64,000 nucleotides of DNA from Gammaproteobacteria bacterium. GTDB lineage: Bacteria; Pseudomonadota; Gammaproteobacteria; Ga0077536. The notes under the pieces were generated by a model. It was given only the letters and a program-made list of their open reading frames with translations, was not told where the DNA came from and searched no databases. Every line of letters starts with the position of its first letter. Positions within the stretch are counted from its first letter, which is position 1. The position numbers and the translations under genes were made by a program. Where the stretch lies: NCBI GenBank assembly GCA_009692365.1, contig SHZJ01000011.1, positions 24,006 to 88,005 on the forward strand, in the 5' to 3' direction. Positions 53,096 to 63,385 of this stretch are shown piece by piece.

Positions 53096-54076
53096 TTGGA
53101 CCCCATCGACGAGCAGAAACTCTGCCGACTTGCGCAAGCGGTACTTAACCTCGAAGCCCAAGCCATCCTCGATCTGGTGCCGCGCGTTGACGCAGCGTTT
53201 GTGGCGGCGGCTGAATATCTGCGGGGGTGTCGCGGCCGGGTGATCGTGCTGGGGATGGGCAAATCTGGCCATATCGGCGGCAAAATTGCCGCGACCTTGG
53301 CGAGTACCGGCACACCGGCCTTCTTTGTCCATCCGGGCGAAGCCAGCCACGGCGATATGGGCATGATCACCGCCGAGGATGTGGTGCTGGCGCTCTCAAA
53401 CTCCGGGGAGACCGACGAACTCGCCGTGCTGGTGCCCGTGCTGCGGCGCCTAGGGGTGCCGCTCATCGCCCTGACGGGCAATCCGCAGTCCACGCTGGCC
53501 GAAGCCGCGAGCGTGCATATCCATGTGGGCGTGGCGCAGGAGGCGTGCCCCTTGGGCTTGGCCCCCACCTCCAGCACCACCGCCGCGCTCGCGATGGACG
53601 ATGCGCTGGCCATCGCGCTGCTCGAAGCACGCGGCTTCACCCAAGAAGATTTCGCGCGCTCCCATCCGGGCGGGGCGCGGGGTCGGCGTTTATTCTTGCA
53701 GATTGGCGACCTCATGCATCAAGGCCAGCAGATGCCCGGCGTGCGCCCCGACACCCCGCTGGGCGATGCCCTGTTGGAGATTTCCCGCAAAGGGCTGGGT
53801 CTGACCGCAGTATTGGACGACACCTCGCGGGTGCCGGGCATTTTCACGGACGGCGATTTGCGGCGCGCGCTCGACCACGGCCTAGAGGTCATGACGGCGC
53901 CAGTGAGCGCGTTCATGACCAGCCAGTGCAAGACCATCAACGCCGACACACTGGCCGCCGATGCCTTGCGCATCATGCAGGAGAGCAAGATTAGCGCGCC
54001 GTTGGTGGTTGACTCAAGACAAGTGCTGGTGGGCGTGTTGAACATGCACGATTTACTCCGAGCGAGGGTGATGTGA
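53096..54076 (+). CDS. kdsD: KpsF/GutQ-type arabinose-5-phosphate isomerase
   Basis: The 326-residue enzyme turns ribulose-5-phosphate into arabinose-5-phosphate, the first step to KDO. The N-terminal SIS domain has VLGMGKSGHIGGKIAATLAS and TPAFFVHPGEASHGDMGMI, and SNSGETDEL. Two CBS domains follow (about 205-320). A TTG at 53096 is the apparent start, with GAGGA 10 bases upstream; an ATG at 53085 is out of frame. Its stop overlaps the GTG of kdsC. Confidence 0.95.
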   Translation: MDPIDEQKLCRLAQAVLNLEAQAILDLVPRVDAAFVAAAEYLRGCRGRVIVLGMGKSGHIGGKIAATLASTGTPAFFVHPGEASHGDMGMITAEDVVLALSNSGETDELAVLVPVLRRLGVPLIALTGNPQSTLAEAASVHIHVGVAQEACPLGLAPTSSTTAALAMDDALAIALLEARGFTQEDFARSHPGGARGRRLFLQIGDLMHQGQQMPGVRPDTPLGDALLEISRKGLGLTAVLDDTSRVPGIFTDGDLRRALDHGLEVMTAPVSAFMTSQCKTINADTLAADALRIMQESKISAPLVVDSRQVLVGVLNMHDLLRARVM

Positions 54077-54612
54077 GCGCCCTCAGTCCGGCCGCTCTGC
54101 GCACCGCGGCGTGCCGGATCCGGCTGGTGATTTTCGATGTCGACGGCGTGCTGACCAACGGCCAACTCATGCTGGGCCCGGCGGGAGAAGAATGGAAAGT
54201 CTTCCATGGACGCGATGGGCAAGGACTCGTCATGCTGCAACACACCGGCATTGCGGTGGGCATCATCACCGGGCGGCATTCCCCGGTGGTCGCCGCGCGC
54301 ATGGCCGAGCTTGGCGTCGAGTACGTTTATCAAGGCCAGCAAAACAAACTCGTGGCGCTAGAGGACCTGCGCCAGCGGCTGGGCCTCACCCTTGAGGAGA
54401 TTTGCTACGTCGGTGACGACCTGCCCGATCTGGCGGTGCTGCAGCGGGTGGGTTTGCCGGTGAGCGTGGCCGATGGGCATCCGCAATGTCTGGCGGCCGC
54501 AGCCTATTGCACCCGGGCCGCCGGCGGCACCGGCGCGGCGCGGGAAATTTGCGAGTTCATCATGCGCGCGCAAGGCACGTTGGCGGGGCAATACGCCCGC
54601 TACGCCGGGTGA
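54073..54612 (+). CDS. kdsC: 3-deoxy-D-manno-octulosonate-8-phosphatase KdsC
   Basis: The 179-residue HAD-family phosphatase has the nucleophile motif FDVDGVLTNG (Asp22, Asp24), the middle GIITGRHSPVVAARM, and YVGDDLPDLAVL for Mg2+ binding. It removes phosphate from KDO-8-P. The GTG start overlaps kdsD, and the stop overlaps the lptC start by one base. Confidence 0.96.
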   Translation: MSALSPAALRTAACRIRLVIFDVDGVLTNGQLMLGPAGEEWKVFHGRDGQGLVMLQHTGIAVGIITGRHSPVVAARMAELGVEYVYQGQQNKLVALEDLRQRLGLTLEEICYVGDDLPDLAVLQRVGLPVSVADGHPQCLAAAAYCTRAAGGTGAAREICEFIMRAQGTLAGQYARYAG

Positions 54613-55199
54613 TGGCGATGGGGCAGGCGAACCTGGATGTGGGGCGGGCCGGCTGGCTGGCAGTCCTCGCGGTGGCGCTGAGCGCGGCTTCCTTCTGGTT
54701 GTGGCAGGTGTTGTCTCGCCCCGCCCCCTTGGGCCCAGCTGCCCGCGAGCACGCACCGGATTACTATCTCATCGACATGGTGCGCCACACGATGGACCGC
54801 AACGGCGACCTGCAAAACGTGCTGATGGCCGATGAGGTGTATCACTACCCCGACACAGACGCGACCGAATTGGCCCGGCCGCGGATGGAAATTTATAATG
54901 ACGGCGCCAGCCCATGGCAGGTGGTTGCAGAACGGGGCACCATCAAGGCCGACGCGGATCTCATCGTGCTCCACGGGCGCGTGGAGATTTGGCGTTTGGA
55001 TGACGCGGGTGAGCGGGAGTTTGAAATCCTAACCTCCGAGTTGCGAGTCTTTCCGAAGGTTCAATACGCGGAAACCGACAATGCGGCCACTATCAAGAGC
55101 CTGAACAGCGTGACCAAAGCCAAAGGCTTCCGGGCCAATTTTGAACATAACCGAGTGGAACTGCGCGAACGCGTCAGAAGTCGCATTGAACGCAAATAA
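54612..55199 (+). CDS. lptC: LPS export protein LptC
   Basis: The 195-residue bitopic protein has one N-terminal TM helix (AGWLAVLAVALSAASFWLW). A periplasmic beta-jellyroll follows (ARPRMEIYNDGASPWQVVAERG and LHGRVEIWRLD). It takes LPS from LptBFG and passes it to LptA. The ATG overlaps the kdsC stop (TGATG). The 3' end overlaps lptA by about 14 bases. Confidence 0.94.
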   Translation: MAMGQANLDVGRAGWLAVLAVALSAASFWLWQVLSRPAPLGPAAREHAPDYYLIDMVRHTMDRNGDLQNVLMADEVYHYPDTDATELARPRMEIYNDGASPWQVVAERGTIKADADLIVLHGRVEIWRLDDAGEREFEILTSELRVFPKVQYAETDNAATIKSLNSVTKAKGFRANFEHNRVELRERVRSRIERK

Positions 55200-55728
55200 C
55201 CGACGCTGGATAGGCGCTATTTTTCTGCTGGGGGCGGCGCACACCGCGTGGGCACTGTCTACCGATTCGCAACAACCCGTGGAGATCACGGCCGACTTTG
55301 CCGAACTCGACGATGAAGCCGGCCGCACGGTCTATCTTGGCAATGTGGTGGTGGTGCAGGGCTCGATTCGAATGACTGGCGACCGCCTGCGCGCGAGTTT
55401 TGATGCCAATCGGGAGTTGGAGGATGTGTTCGTCGACGGCAAATCCGCTTTTTTCAAGCAAACCCCAGACGGCGGCAAGGAAGACATCGAGGGTTACGCG
55501 CTGGAAATTGAATATCACGCCAAAAAAGACCAGCTAGTGCTCATCAAGGACGCGCGGCTAACGCAGGGCGCGCGGCTGTTCGAGGGCTATCGCATCAACT
55601 ACGACACGAAGCGCAGCATCATTACCGGGCGCGGCGCGCCGACAACCGGCGGCACCCAGACCGCGACCAACGCGGCGCCCGGGCGCATCAAGGTCATCAT
55701 TCCGCCTAAGTCCAAGGCCGTCCCGTGA
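55186..55728 (+). CDS. lptA: LPS transport periplasmic protein LptA
   Basis: The 180-residue protein has a signal peptide ([20 protein letters not shown]). The OstA-like jellyroll follows, with [29 protein letters not shown] (core [15 protein letters not shown]), [11 protein letters not shown] and the C-terminal [10 protein letters not shown]. It forms the bridge across the periplasm between LptC and LptD. The start is uncertain: TTG at 55186 keeps a normal signal peptide. A TTG at 55141 would add 15 residues. Confidence 0.93.
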   Translation: MNANNRRWIGAIFLLGAAHTAWALSTDSQQPVEITADFAELDDEAGRTVYLGNVVVVQGSIRMTGDRLRASFDANRELEDVFVDGKSAFFKQTPDGGKEDIEGYALEIEYHAKKDQLVLIKDARLTQGARLFEGYRINYDTKRSIITGRGAPTTGGTQTATNAAPGRIKVIIPPKSKAVP

Positions 55729-55762
55729 GCATCCCCACCCGCCGCCAACAGGCCTGCGGCGC

Positions 55763-56488
55763 ATGAGCACGCTGGCCGTGCGCAATTTGTCGAAGGCCTA
55801 TAAGTCTCGCCAGGTCGTCAAAGATGTCAGCCTGAGCGTCACTAGTGGCGAAGTGGTTGGGCTGTTGGGCCCCAACGGTGCCGGCAAAACCACCAGCTTC
55901 TACATGATTATCGGGCTGGTCCCGATGGAGGGCGGCTCCGTCCATCTCGATCAGGAAGACCTGTCCAGCTTGCCGATGGATTTACGCGCCAAACGCGGCC
56001 TAGGCTACCTGCCGCAGGAAGCGTCGGTCTTTCGCAAGCTCACGGTGGAGCAAAATATCGCGGCCATTCTGGAGGCCATGCCGGCACTGACCCAACTGCA
56101 ACGCACCCGCCGCTTGGAAGAATTGCTGGGCGAGTTCCATATCGGTCACATCCGAAAAAACGTCGGCATGTCGCTGTCGGGGGGCGAACGGCGGCGCGTG
56201 GAAATTGCCCGGGCGCTGGCCTCAGACCCCCGTTTCATTCTGCTGGACGAGCCGTTTGCCGGCGTCGACCCCATCTCCGTTGGCGATATCCGGCGCATCA
56301 TCCAACACCTGAGCAAGCTGGGCATTGGGGTGCTGATTACGGACCACAACGTGCGCGAAACGCTGGGGATTTGCGACCGGGCCTATATCGTGAACGATGG
56401 CCGAATCATCGCGGCAGGCGTGCCTGAGCACATCTTGGAAGACGAGCATGTGCGGGAAGTTTATCTTGGCGATGACTTCACCATGTGA
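55763..56488 (+). CDS. lptB: LPS export ABC transporter ATP-binding protein LptB
   Basis: The 241-residue ABC ATPase has Walker [11 protein letters not shown] (about 36-45), Q-loop YLPQEASVF, signature [16 protein letters not shown], and Walker [14 protein letters not shown]. The family switch [10 protein letters not shown] is present. It powers LPS extraction with LptFG. Its place after lptCA and before rpoN matches many gammaproteobacteria. Confidence 0.97.
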   Translation: MSTLAVRNLSKAYKSRQVVKDVSLSVTSGEVVGLLGPNGAGKTTSFYMIIGLVPMEGGSVHLDQEDLSSLPMDLRAKRGLGYLPQEASVFRKLTVEQNIAAILEAMPALTQLQRTRRLEELLGEFHIGHIRKNVGMSLSGGERRRVEIARALASDPRFILLDEPFAGVDPISVGDIRRIIQHLSKLGIGVLITDHNVRETLGICDRAYIVNDGRIIAAGVPEHILEDEHVREVYLGDDFTM

Positions 56489-56583
56489 ACCCGGGCCGGT
56501 TCTCGCCGATGTTCCCGGGACCCGGCAGATAATGCGCTAGACTGCACTGCACGATAACCGGCGGCTCACAAACACCCCTGCTC

Positions 56584-58125
56584 ATGAAGCAATCTCTCCA
56601 GCTCAAGCTTGGCCAGCACCTGACCATGACCCCGCAGCTGCAGCAGGCCATCCGGCTCTTGCAGCTCTCCTCGCTGGAATTGGGGCTAGAAGTACAGCAG
56701 GCGCTGGACTCTAACCTGATGTTAGAACTGGCGGAGGACGACGCCGACACCTTCGATTTCGCGTCCGAGGCCCATGAGGCGGCCACCGGCGAGGAAACCT
56801 CTGAGTTCGGTGGCGAAGAACTCTCGGACTTCTTCGACGGCGAGGCAGGCGGCCAGGCGGCCGGCGAGGGCGGGGAGGAATTCTCCCCACCCTCGACCAC
56901 CGACGACATCCCCAACGAACTGCCGGTCGACAGCGACTGGGAAGAAATTTACGACAGCACCCTGCCGCAAACCGGGTCGGGTGGTGCCGGCGAGGACGGC
57001 CGCGGGGCGTTTGAAACCGCCCGCGGTGGGATCTCCTTGCGCGACCACCTGTTGTGGCAGCTTAATTTGCTGCCGCTCTCCAAACTCGACCTCACACTGG
57101 CCACCGCCATCGTGGATGCGATCAATGAAGCCGGGTATCTGGAGGCGTCCCTCGCCGAAATTCGCGATATCGTGCAGGCCAGTACCGATCTCGGTGAGGT
57201 GGATGAGGACGAAGTCGCGGCAATGCTCAAACAGGTGCAGGCCCTCGACCCCGCTGGCATCGCGGCGCGCGACCTAAAAGAATGCCTGTTGCTGCAACTC
57301 CAGCAACTCCCGGCAGATACCCCCTGGTTGGCCGAGGCGCAGGCGATTTGTGAACGCCATCTGGCGGCGTTGGGCGGCCGCGAGTTCGCTGCGGTCATGC
57401 GTCGGACCAAGCTCACCCAGGAGGAGCTGCGGCAGGTGATGTCGCTGATTCAAACCCTCAACCCCAAGCCGGGCGCGCAGTTCAGCGACGCGGCACCGGA
57501 ATATCTCATCCCAGATGTCTTCGTGCGGAAGTCGCGCGCCCGCTGGAAAGTCGAACTCAACCCCGATTCCGTGCCGCACGTCCGGGTCAACTCGCAGTAC
57601 GCCAACCTGATCCGTCGCGCCGACAACGGGGCGGACAACACCACGCTTAAAACCCATTTGCAGGAAGCCAAATGGTTTATCAAAAGTCTGCAGAGCCGCA
57701 GCGAGACCCTGCTAAAGGTGGCGGTGGCCATCGTGGAGCGCCAACAGGCTTTTTTGGAGTTCGGCGACGAGGGCATGAAGCCCTTGGTGTTGCACGACAT
57801 TGCGGATGCGCTCGGCATGCACGAATCCACCATTTCCCGCGTCACGACCCGCAAATACCTGCATACGCCACGCGGGACCTACGAGCTAAAGTATTTTTTC
57901 TCCAGCCACGTCACCACCAGCATTGGCGGCGAGGCGTCCTCGACGGCGATCCGCGCGTTGATCAAGAAACTGATCGCGAGCGAAGCCAGTGACAAACCAC
58001 TGAGCGATAGCGTCATTGCAGGCGTATTGTTGAAGCAGGGCATCAATGTGGCCCGGCGCACCGTGGCAAAATACCGCGAGGGGATGCAAATTCTTCCCTC
58101 CAATGAGCGTAAACGCTTGAGTTAA
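56584..58125 (+). CDS. rpoN: RNA polymerase sigma-54 factor RpoN
   Basis: The 513-residue protein has the Gln/Leu-rich region I (QSLQLKLGQHLTMTPQLQQA and AIRLLQLSSLELGLEVQQAL). An acidic region II follows (about 52-130). The core-binding region III leads to the HTH and the RpoN box ARRTVAKYRE near the C-terminus. It needs AAA+ activators. GGCGG lies in the upstream region. It starts 95 bases after lptB. Confidence 0.97.
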   Translation: MKQSLQLKLGQHLTMTPQLQQAIRLLQLSSLELGLEVQQALDSNLMLELAEDDADTFDFASEAHEAATGEETSEFGGEELSDFFDGEAGGQAAGEGGEEFSPPSTTDDIPNELPVDSDWEEIYDSTLPQTGSGGAGEDGRGAFETARGGISLRDHLLWQLNLLPLSKLDLTLATAIVDAINEAGYLEASLAEIRDIVQASTDLGEVDEDEVAAMLKQVQALDPAGIAARDLKECLLLQLQQLPADTPWLAEAQAICERHLAALGGREFAAVMRRTKLTQEELRQVMSLIQTLNPKPGAQFSDAAPEYLIPDVFVRKSRARWKVELNPDSVPHVRVNSQYANLIRRADNGADNTTLKTHLQEAKWFIKSLQSRSETLLKVAVAIVERQQAFLEFGDEGMKPLVLHDIADALGMHESTISRVTTRKYLHTPRGTYELKYFFSSHVTTSIGGEASSTAIRALIKKLIASEASDKPLSDSVIAGVLLKQGINVARRTVAKYREGMQILPSNERKRLS

Positions 58126-58203
58126 GGCTTGCCTTTCGCCACGCCGGCGGGGCAAGATTTTATTCAGCAACTAAAGGTGAATTCGCCTAGTAGGAGCCTC
58201 AAA

Positions 58204-58524
58204 ATGCAACTCAACATTTCTGGACACCACGTTGAACTCTCGGCGTCGGTACAAGCGTACATTCGCACGAAGATGCAGCGCATTGAGCGACACTTTGACC
58301 ACCTCGTGGATGTCCACGTGGTGCTGGGATCGGAACGCCAGTTACAGACCGTGGAGGCCACGGTTCATGTCTCGGGGAATAATCTACACGCGCAGAGCCA
58401 GCACGAAGACATGTATGCGGCCATCGACCTGCTGATCGATAAACTCGATCGACAGGTGCGTAAGCACAAGGAGAAACTCACCGACCACCACGCGCGCGCG
58501 GCCTCCGTGCGCAGCGTGTCCTGA
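58204..58524 (+). CDS. hpf: Short ribosome hibernation promoting factor HPF
   Basis: The 106-residue HPF/YfiA-family protein has MQLNISGHHVELSASVQAYI and DLLIDKLDRQVRKHKEKLTDHH. It is the short form, like E. coli HPF (95 residues), that promotes 100S ribosome dimers together with RMF. The ATG at 58204 has AGGAG 7 bases upstream. The frame is open to 58129 without conserved sequence. RpoN is immediately upstream. Confidence 0.95.
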   Translation: MQLNISGHHVELSASVQAYIRTKMQRIERHFDHLVDVHVVLGSERQLQTVEATVHVSGNNLHAQSQHEDMYAAIDLLIDKLDRQVRKHKEKLTDHHARAASVRSVS

Positions 58525-58579
58525 ACGCCCCTCGGCCCGCCGAGCGCGCGCCGCGCAGGATGGAAGCGTGGTGGCAACC

Positions 58580-59440
58580 ATGACCACGCGGCGCTTTATC
58601 ATCGTCTCGGGCCTATCTGGCGCTGGTAAAACGACGGCACTGCACGCGCTGGAAGACACGGGCTTTTACTGTGTGGATAACCTCCCCGCCGGCTTTCTGG
58701 CGGCCTTCGCGCAGTTCATTGGCGATGGCGACCTGCCGCATTACCGGCAGGTGGCGGTGGGCATCGACGCCCGTAATCGCGAGGCGGATTTGCTCGAGTT
58801 GCCGCAGATTTTAGACCTGCTGCGGGGCGCAGCTTTGGCGGTCGAACTTATTTTCATCGATGCCTCGGATGAAGCGTTGATCAATCGGTTCAGCGAAACT
58901 CGACGTCGTCATCCCTTGTCTGACGGGAATTTGCTGCTGCGTGCCGCTATTGCCCGCGAGCGCCAATTGCTCGATCCCATTAGCGTGAGCGCCGACCTGC
59001 GCATCGATACCACCAACCTTCACATCCATCAATTTCGCGCGCAAATCGTTGAGCGCATCACCCACCGCGAGCCGGGGACCTTAGCGCTGCAGGTGAGTTC
59101 TTTCGGCTACAAGAACGGGTTGCCGCCAGACGCTGATTTCGTCTTCGACGTGCGCTGCCTGCCCAATCCGCACTGGGACCCCACGCTCCGCCAACTCACG
59201 GGCCGGGATGCGGCGGTGTGCGATTTTCTCGAGCACACCCCGGAGGCCGCCGAGATGGCCCGTGACCTCATCCATTTTCTGGCGAAATGGATCCCACGCT
59301 TTGAAGCCGACAACCGCAGCTATTTAACCATTGCCATCGGTTGCACGGGGGGGCGCCACCGGTCGGTGTATCTTGCCGAGAAAATCGCCACGCATTTTCG
59401 CGCGCTGCGCCAAGTGGTCGCGACCCATCGTGATAGTTAG
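58580..59440 (+). CDS. rapZ: RNase adapter / nucleotide-binding protein RapZ
   Basis: The 286-residue protein has an N-terminal P-loop, GLSGAGKTTALHALEDTGFYCVDNLP (core GLSGAGKTTAL). A C-terminal RNA-binding domain has SFGYKNGLPPDADFVFDVR and IGCTGGRHRSVYLAE, with the conserved ending. RapZ senses glucosamine-6-P and targets small RNAs in enterics. GTG codons at 58568 and 58571 are alternative starts. It follows hpf by only 55 bases, so no ptsN lies between them. Confidence 0.95.
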   Translation: MTTRRFIIVSGLSGAGKTTALHALEDTGFYCVDNLPAGFLAAFAQFIGDGDLPHYRQVAVGIDARNREADLLELPQILDLLRGAALAVELIFIDASDEALINRFSETRRRHPLSDGNLLLRAAIARERQLLDPISVSADLRIDTTNLHIHQFRAQIVERITHREPGTLALQVSSFGYKNGLPPDADFVFDVRCLPNPHWDPTLRQLTGRDAAVCDFLEHTPEAAEMARDLIHFLAKWIPRFEADNRSYLTIAIGCTGGRHRSVYLAEKIATHFRALRQVVATHRDS

Positions 59441-59450
59441 GTTTTAACCG

Positions 59451-59720
59451 ATGCCTACCCATTCAGTGCTGATCGTGAATCGTCTGGGTCTGCACGCCCG
59501 CGCCGCGGCCAAGTTTGTCCAAACCGCGGCCAAGTTTCCCTGCGAGATTGGCCTGAGCAAAACTGGCCATCGAGTTAACGGCAAGAGCATCATGGGTTTG
59601 ATGATGCTGGCGGCAGCGCAGGGCGTGACGCTGGAACTATCGACGAGTGGCCCCGAAGAAGACTTGGCCATGCGCGCGCTAGAGGAGCTGATTGAAAGCC
59701 GCTTTGGGGAGTCTGAGTGA
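59451..59720 (+). CDS. HPr-family phosphocarrier protein (NPr/PtsO-like)
   Basis: The 89-residue HPr-like protein has the phosphorylatable His15 in NRLGLHARAAAKFVQTA. Ser45 lies in the VNGKSIMGLMMLAA region. The C-terminus AMRALEELIESRF fits the family. It would accept phosphate from the enzyme I encoded next. Its location after rapZ is that of nitrogen-PTS NPr. The stop overlaps the GTG of ptsI/ptsP. Confidence 0.94.
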   Translation: MPTHSVLIVNRLGLHARAAAKFVQTAAKFPCEIGLSKTGHRVNGKSIMGLMMLAAAQGVTLELSTSGPEEDLAMRALEELIESRFGESE

Positions 59721-61462
59721 CCATCGCGCTCCACGGCAGCGGTATTTCGCGGGGGATCGCGGTGGGGGCGGCGCATATTGTCCAGCGCAATGCGCTGGAC
59801 GTGCTGGAGTACGCCGTGGCGCAGGCCGATGTTGAGCCCGAAGTCGAGCGCCTGAGCGCGGCGGTGGAAGAGGCCAAACAGGGTTTGCGCGACCTGCGTG
59901 GGCGTATTCCAGCCAATACGCCGGCAGATATTGCTGCCTTCCTCGATACCCATCTGCTGATGCTGGAAGACCCCACGCTCACCGATGAACCCAAGCGCCT
60001 GCTACGGGAGCGCCGCTGTAACGCCGAATGGGCGCTCAAAATGCAGCGCGATGCCATCGTCAGCGCCTTCGACCTCATCAACGACGCCTATTTGCGGGCT
60101 CGCCGGGACGACGTGGACCACGTCATCAACCGAATTTTGCGCATTCTGCTCAACCATGCCCCGGCCAAACACGAATCGGGCGAAGGCTCGCTCGAAGGCC
60201 TCATCTTGGTGGCCGATGATTTGACGCCGGCGGATGCGCTGCTGATGCAGCAGCACGGCATCGTGGGTTTCGTGACCGAATGCGGCGGTCCCACCTCGCA
60301 TACCGCCATCATCGCGCGCAGTTTGGGTTTGCCGGGGGTCGTGGGTGTGCCCCATGCGCGCCAGTATCTGCTGGATGGCGAGTCGCTGGTCCTCGATGGT
60401 GACGAGGGCGTGGTCCTGGGCGACGCAGATGCACGGATCCTCACCTACTACCGTGCCCGGCGCGACGAGCGGCAAAAACGTGTGAGCCGACTGGCGAAGC
60501 TCAAACGCGCCCCGGCGGTGACCGCGGACGGTGTGCCCATCGAGCTGCTGGCTAACGTTGAGCTGCAGACCGACTTCGACCTTGCCCGTGCGGCGGGGGC
60601 GCGCGGCGTGGGGTTGTACCGTACCGAATTCCTCTACATGAACCGCTTGGATGTGCCCAGCGAGGCGGAGCATTTCGCCCTGTACAAACGCCTGATCGAA
60701 GCCTTTCGCCAGCAACCGGTGACGATCAGGACCCTGGACCTCGGGGCGGATAAGCAGAGCGGCGCAAGTCTCTCCGCACGGGCGCACGCCGCCAACCCGG
60801 CGCTCGGCATGCGGGCGGTACGTCTGGGGCTGAAAGAGCCCGAGCTGTCGCTGCCGCAGCTGCGGGCCATCGTGCGGGCCTCAGCGCTCGGCAACGTGCG
60901 GCTGATGATCCCGATGCTCTCGCATGTGGATGAAGTGGTGCAGATGCGTGGGCTGATTCAGGGCATACAGGCGGAGTACGCGGCGCAGGGCATTAGCCAC
61001 GACCCCAACATGCCCATCGGCGGCATGCTGGAGGTGCCGGCCGCCGTCGCGTTTGCGGACGGCTTTGCCCGCACGCTCGATTTCCTATCCATCGGCACCA
61101 ACGACCTCATTCAGTATGCGGTGGCGATCGATCGCGTAAACGAAGAAGTCAGCTATTTGTATGATCCTTTGAATCCCGGCGTCGTACGGCTCATCGATAT
61201 GGCCATCCGCCACGCCAACGCCGCGGCATGTCCGATTGCGATGTGCGGTGAAATGGCCGGCGACCCTCGCTATACACGGCTCCTGTTGGGCTTGGGTTTG
61301 CGCTGCTTCAGCGTGCACCCCTCGCTGTTGCTCGAGGTGAAGCAGACGATCACCGAGAGCCAGATAGCGCCGCTGCGAAAAATTGTTGGCAGAGCGCTAC
61401 GGACCGCCGAGATCGGGCGTTTTCGCGAGCTCATGGCCAGCTTGATGGCCCGGCCCGTTTGA
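59717..61462 (+). CDS. PTS enzyme I, phosphoenolpyruvate-protein phosphotransferase
   Basis: The 581-residue protein is a complete enzyme I with active His195 in GGPTSHTAIIAR, GVGLYRTEFLYMN, and the PEP-binding SIGTNDLIQYAVAIDR. The C-terminal Cys lies in MCGEMAGDP. Enteric PtsP carries an N-terminal GAF domain (about 170 extra residues); this one does not, so it is the short PtsI-like form. The GTG start overlaps the HPr gene, so both are coupled. Confidence 0.95.
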   Translation: MTIALHGSGISRGIAVGAAHIVQRNALDVLEYAVAQADVEPEVERLSAAVEEAKQGLRDLRGRIPANTPADIAAFLDTHLLMLEDPTLTDEPKRLLRERRCNAEWALKMQRDAIVSAFDLINDAYLRARRDDVDHVINRILRILLNHAPAKHESGEGSLEGLILVADDLTPADALLMQQHGIVGFVTECGGPTSHTAIIARSLGLPGVVGVPHARQYLLDGESLVLDGDEGVVLGDADARILTYYRARRDERQKRVSRLAKLKRAPAVTADGVPIELLANVELQTDFDLARAAGARGVGLYRTEFLYMNRLDVPSEAEHFALYKRLIEAFRQQPVTIRTLDLGADKQSGASLSARAHAANPALGMRAVRLGLKEPELSLPQLRAIVRASALGNVRLMIPMLSHVDEVVQMRGLIQGIQAEYAAQGISHDPNMPIGGMLEVPAAVAFADGFARTLDFLSIGTNDLIQYAVAIDRVNEEVSYLYDPLNPGVVRLIDMAIRHANAAACPIAMCGEMAGDPRYTRLLLGLGLRCFSVHPSLLLEVKQTITESQIAPLRKIVGRALRTAEIGRFRELMASLMARPV

Positions 61463-61560
61463 CCTCTATGCAACAGACTGAGGGTCGTTTGTGGTGTCTG
61501 GGGGGCGGCAAGTTTTAGGGGGCTCGCCGCGCTTGCCTAAACAAGAATTAAATGTGAGCA

Positions 61561-61589
61561 TTGGCGAAGGCTTACAAAACATTTATGAT
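61561..61589 (+). promoter_or_regulatory. Sigma-70-type promoter for the OmpA-like lipoprotein gene
   Basis: TTGGCG (61561-61566) and TATGAT (61584-61589) are separated by exactly 17 bases in an AT-richer part of the spacer. The expected start near 61596 gives a leader of about 77 bases before the ATG at 61673. Confidence 0.6.
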
Positions 61590-61672
61590 CCCAGCCCAAT
61601 GGCTGCGTGCAGTTGTCTAAAAACCACGGTGGCCGCCGTTTTCTGGAACTAAAATCAAGGGGATATTCTGCG

Positions 61673-62356
<684 letters not shown>

Positions 62357-62378
62357 ACGAGCACCTGCCTCGTTTGCT

Positions 62379-62405
62379 GAAAAGCCCCGCTCTGCGGGGC
62401 TTTTC
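62379..62405 (+). terminator. Rho-independent terminator of the OmpA-like lipoprotein gene
   Basis: GAAAAGCCCCGC (62379-62390) pairs perfectly with GCGGGGCTTTTC (62394-62405) over a TCT loop, with a T-run in the right arm and beyond. It lies 23 bases past the stop. The A-run on the left arm may also let it act for the minus-strand thrB relic. Confidence 0.93.
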
Positions 62406-62428
62406 TTTGGGGGCCGGGCGCAATGGGC

Positions 62429-63358
62429 TCAGGCGAGCGTGGCGCAAAGCAGTTCCGGCTGGTCTAGGGCTAACCGGATGACTTGGCGGAATGCGTTGGG
62501 ATCTTTGGTGAACGGGCGTTCGCCCGCCCGCGGATAGCCAGCGTCGTGCAGGCGCGATAGCCAGAAGCGCACACCCGCCGCGCGCCAAGCAGCTGGCCAC
62601 GTGGCGTATTCCGCAGCGCGCAGCGGCCGCACCTCGTGATAGGTCCGGATGAGGTTTTGACACGCCGAGAGGTCGGGCGTTGGGCGATCCATCACCCCCC
62701 AATCGATGACTGCAACGGCGAGGTCGTAGCGCCAAGGGCCTCGGCAGGCGTCGTAGAAATCCACGCTGCCCGTGAGTTGCGTTCCGGTAAAGAGCACCTT
62801 GGCGCGGAACAGATCCGCGTGCAGGGCCCCGTGGGCCGTGCCGCGAGCGGTTCGGTGCGCAGAAACGCCAAGGACTGCCGCCGCAGTTCGGCGTCTCTGC
62901 GCGGGCCCGCTGCGCCGCCACGGCGGCGGCTGTTTTAGCCCGCCTCGCCTCGCCTCGCGGGTCAGCCTGATGCTGTTCAAAGCCGGCTGCGGCCACCTGC
63001 AGACGGCTTAGCGCGGCCCCCAACTGGGCGCAGGCGTCGTGCGTGAGACGGCTCGGACTGCTGCCCGGGAGGCGGGTAAACAGCACCGCCGGCTGGCCGC
63101 AAAGCACGCCCAAGGGTGTTGGTCGCGGCCCGGCAGTGGGCCGCCAAGTAGGTCATGAGGTCGAGATAGCCGGGCAGGCTGTGCGCGGGCAGGCGCTCGA
63201 ACCGCGTGAGGACTCGCTCGCCCCGCGCGGTCGTCAGCTAGAAATTAGTATGCTCGATACCCGCGTGAATGCCGCTGAACGGCCGCCCCGCGCCGGGCTC
63301 GTAGGGCGTCGAGAAAATCGTTGAGGGCGCTCGGCGTGACGCGGGTGTAGACCGCCAT
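62429..63358 (-). pseudogene. thrB: Decayed homoserine kinase (ThrB2/APH-type) gene
   Basis: From an ATG at 63358 the start MAVYTRVTPSALNDFLDALR matches ThrB2 kinases. The frame then breaks. A second frame gives FSGIHAGIEHTNF, then TAG, then [17 protein letters not shown] and [12 protein letters not shown] third gives [18 protein letters not shown] and [13 protein letters not shown] fourth gives GALHADLFRAKVLFTG, DFYDACRGPWRYDLAVAV and RLHDAGYPRAGERPFTKDP, ending at 62429. There are at least three frameshifts and one stop. The catalytic HxDLFRDNVLF is changed to FRAKVLF, which would cost the metal-binding Asn. Its place beside DUF2782 and polA matches Pseudomonas. Confidence 0.85.
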
Positions 63359-63385
63359 GCAATGCTCGGCGGTCCATCCGCCCAA

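Noticed and set aside
58128..58156. Hairpin CTTGCC/GGCAAG after rpoN as a terminator
   Set aside because: The stem is only 6 bp with a 17-base loop, and hpf follows closely in what is normally one transcription unit.
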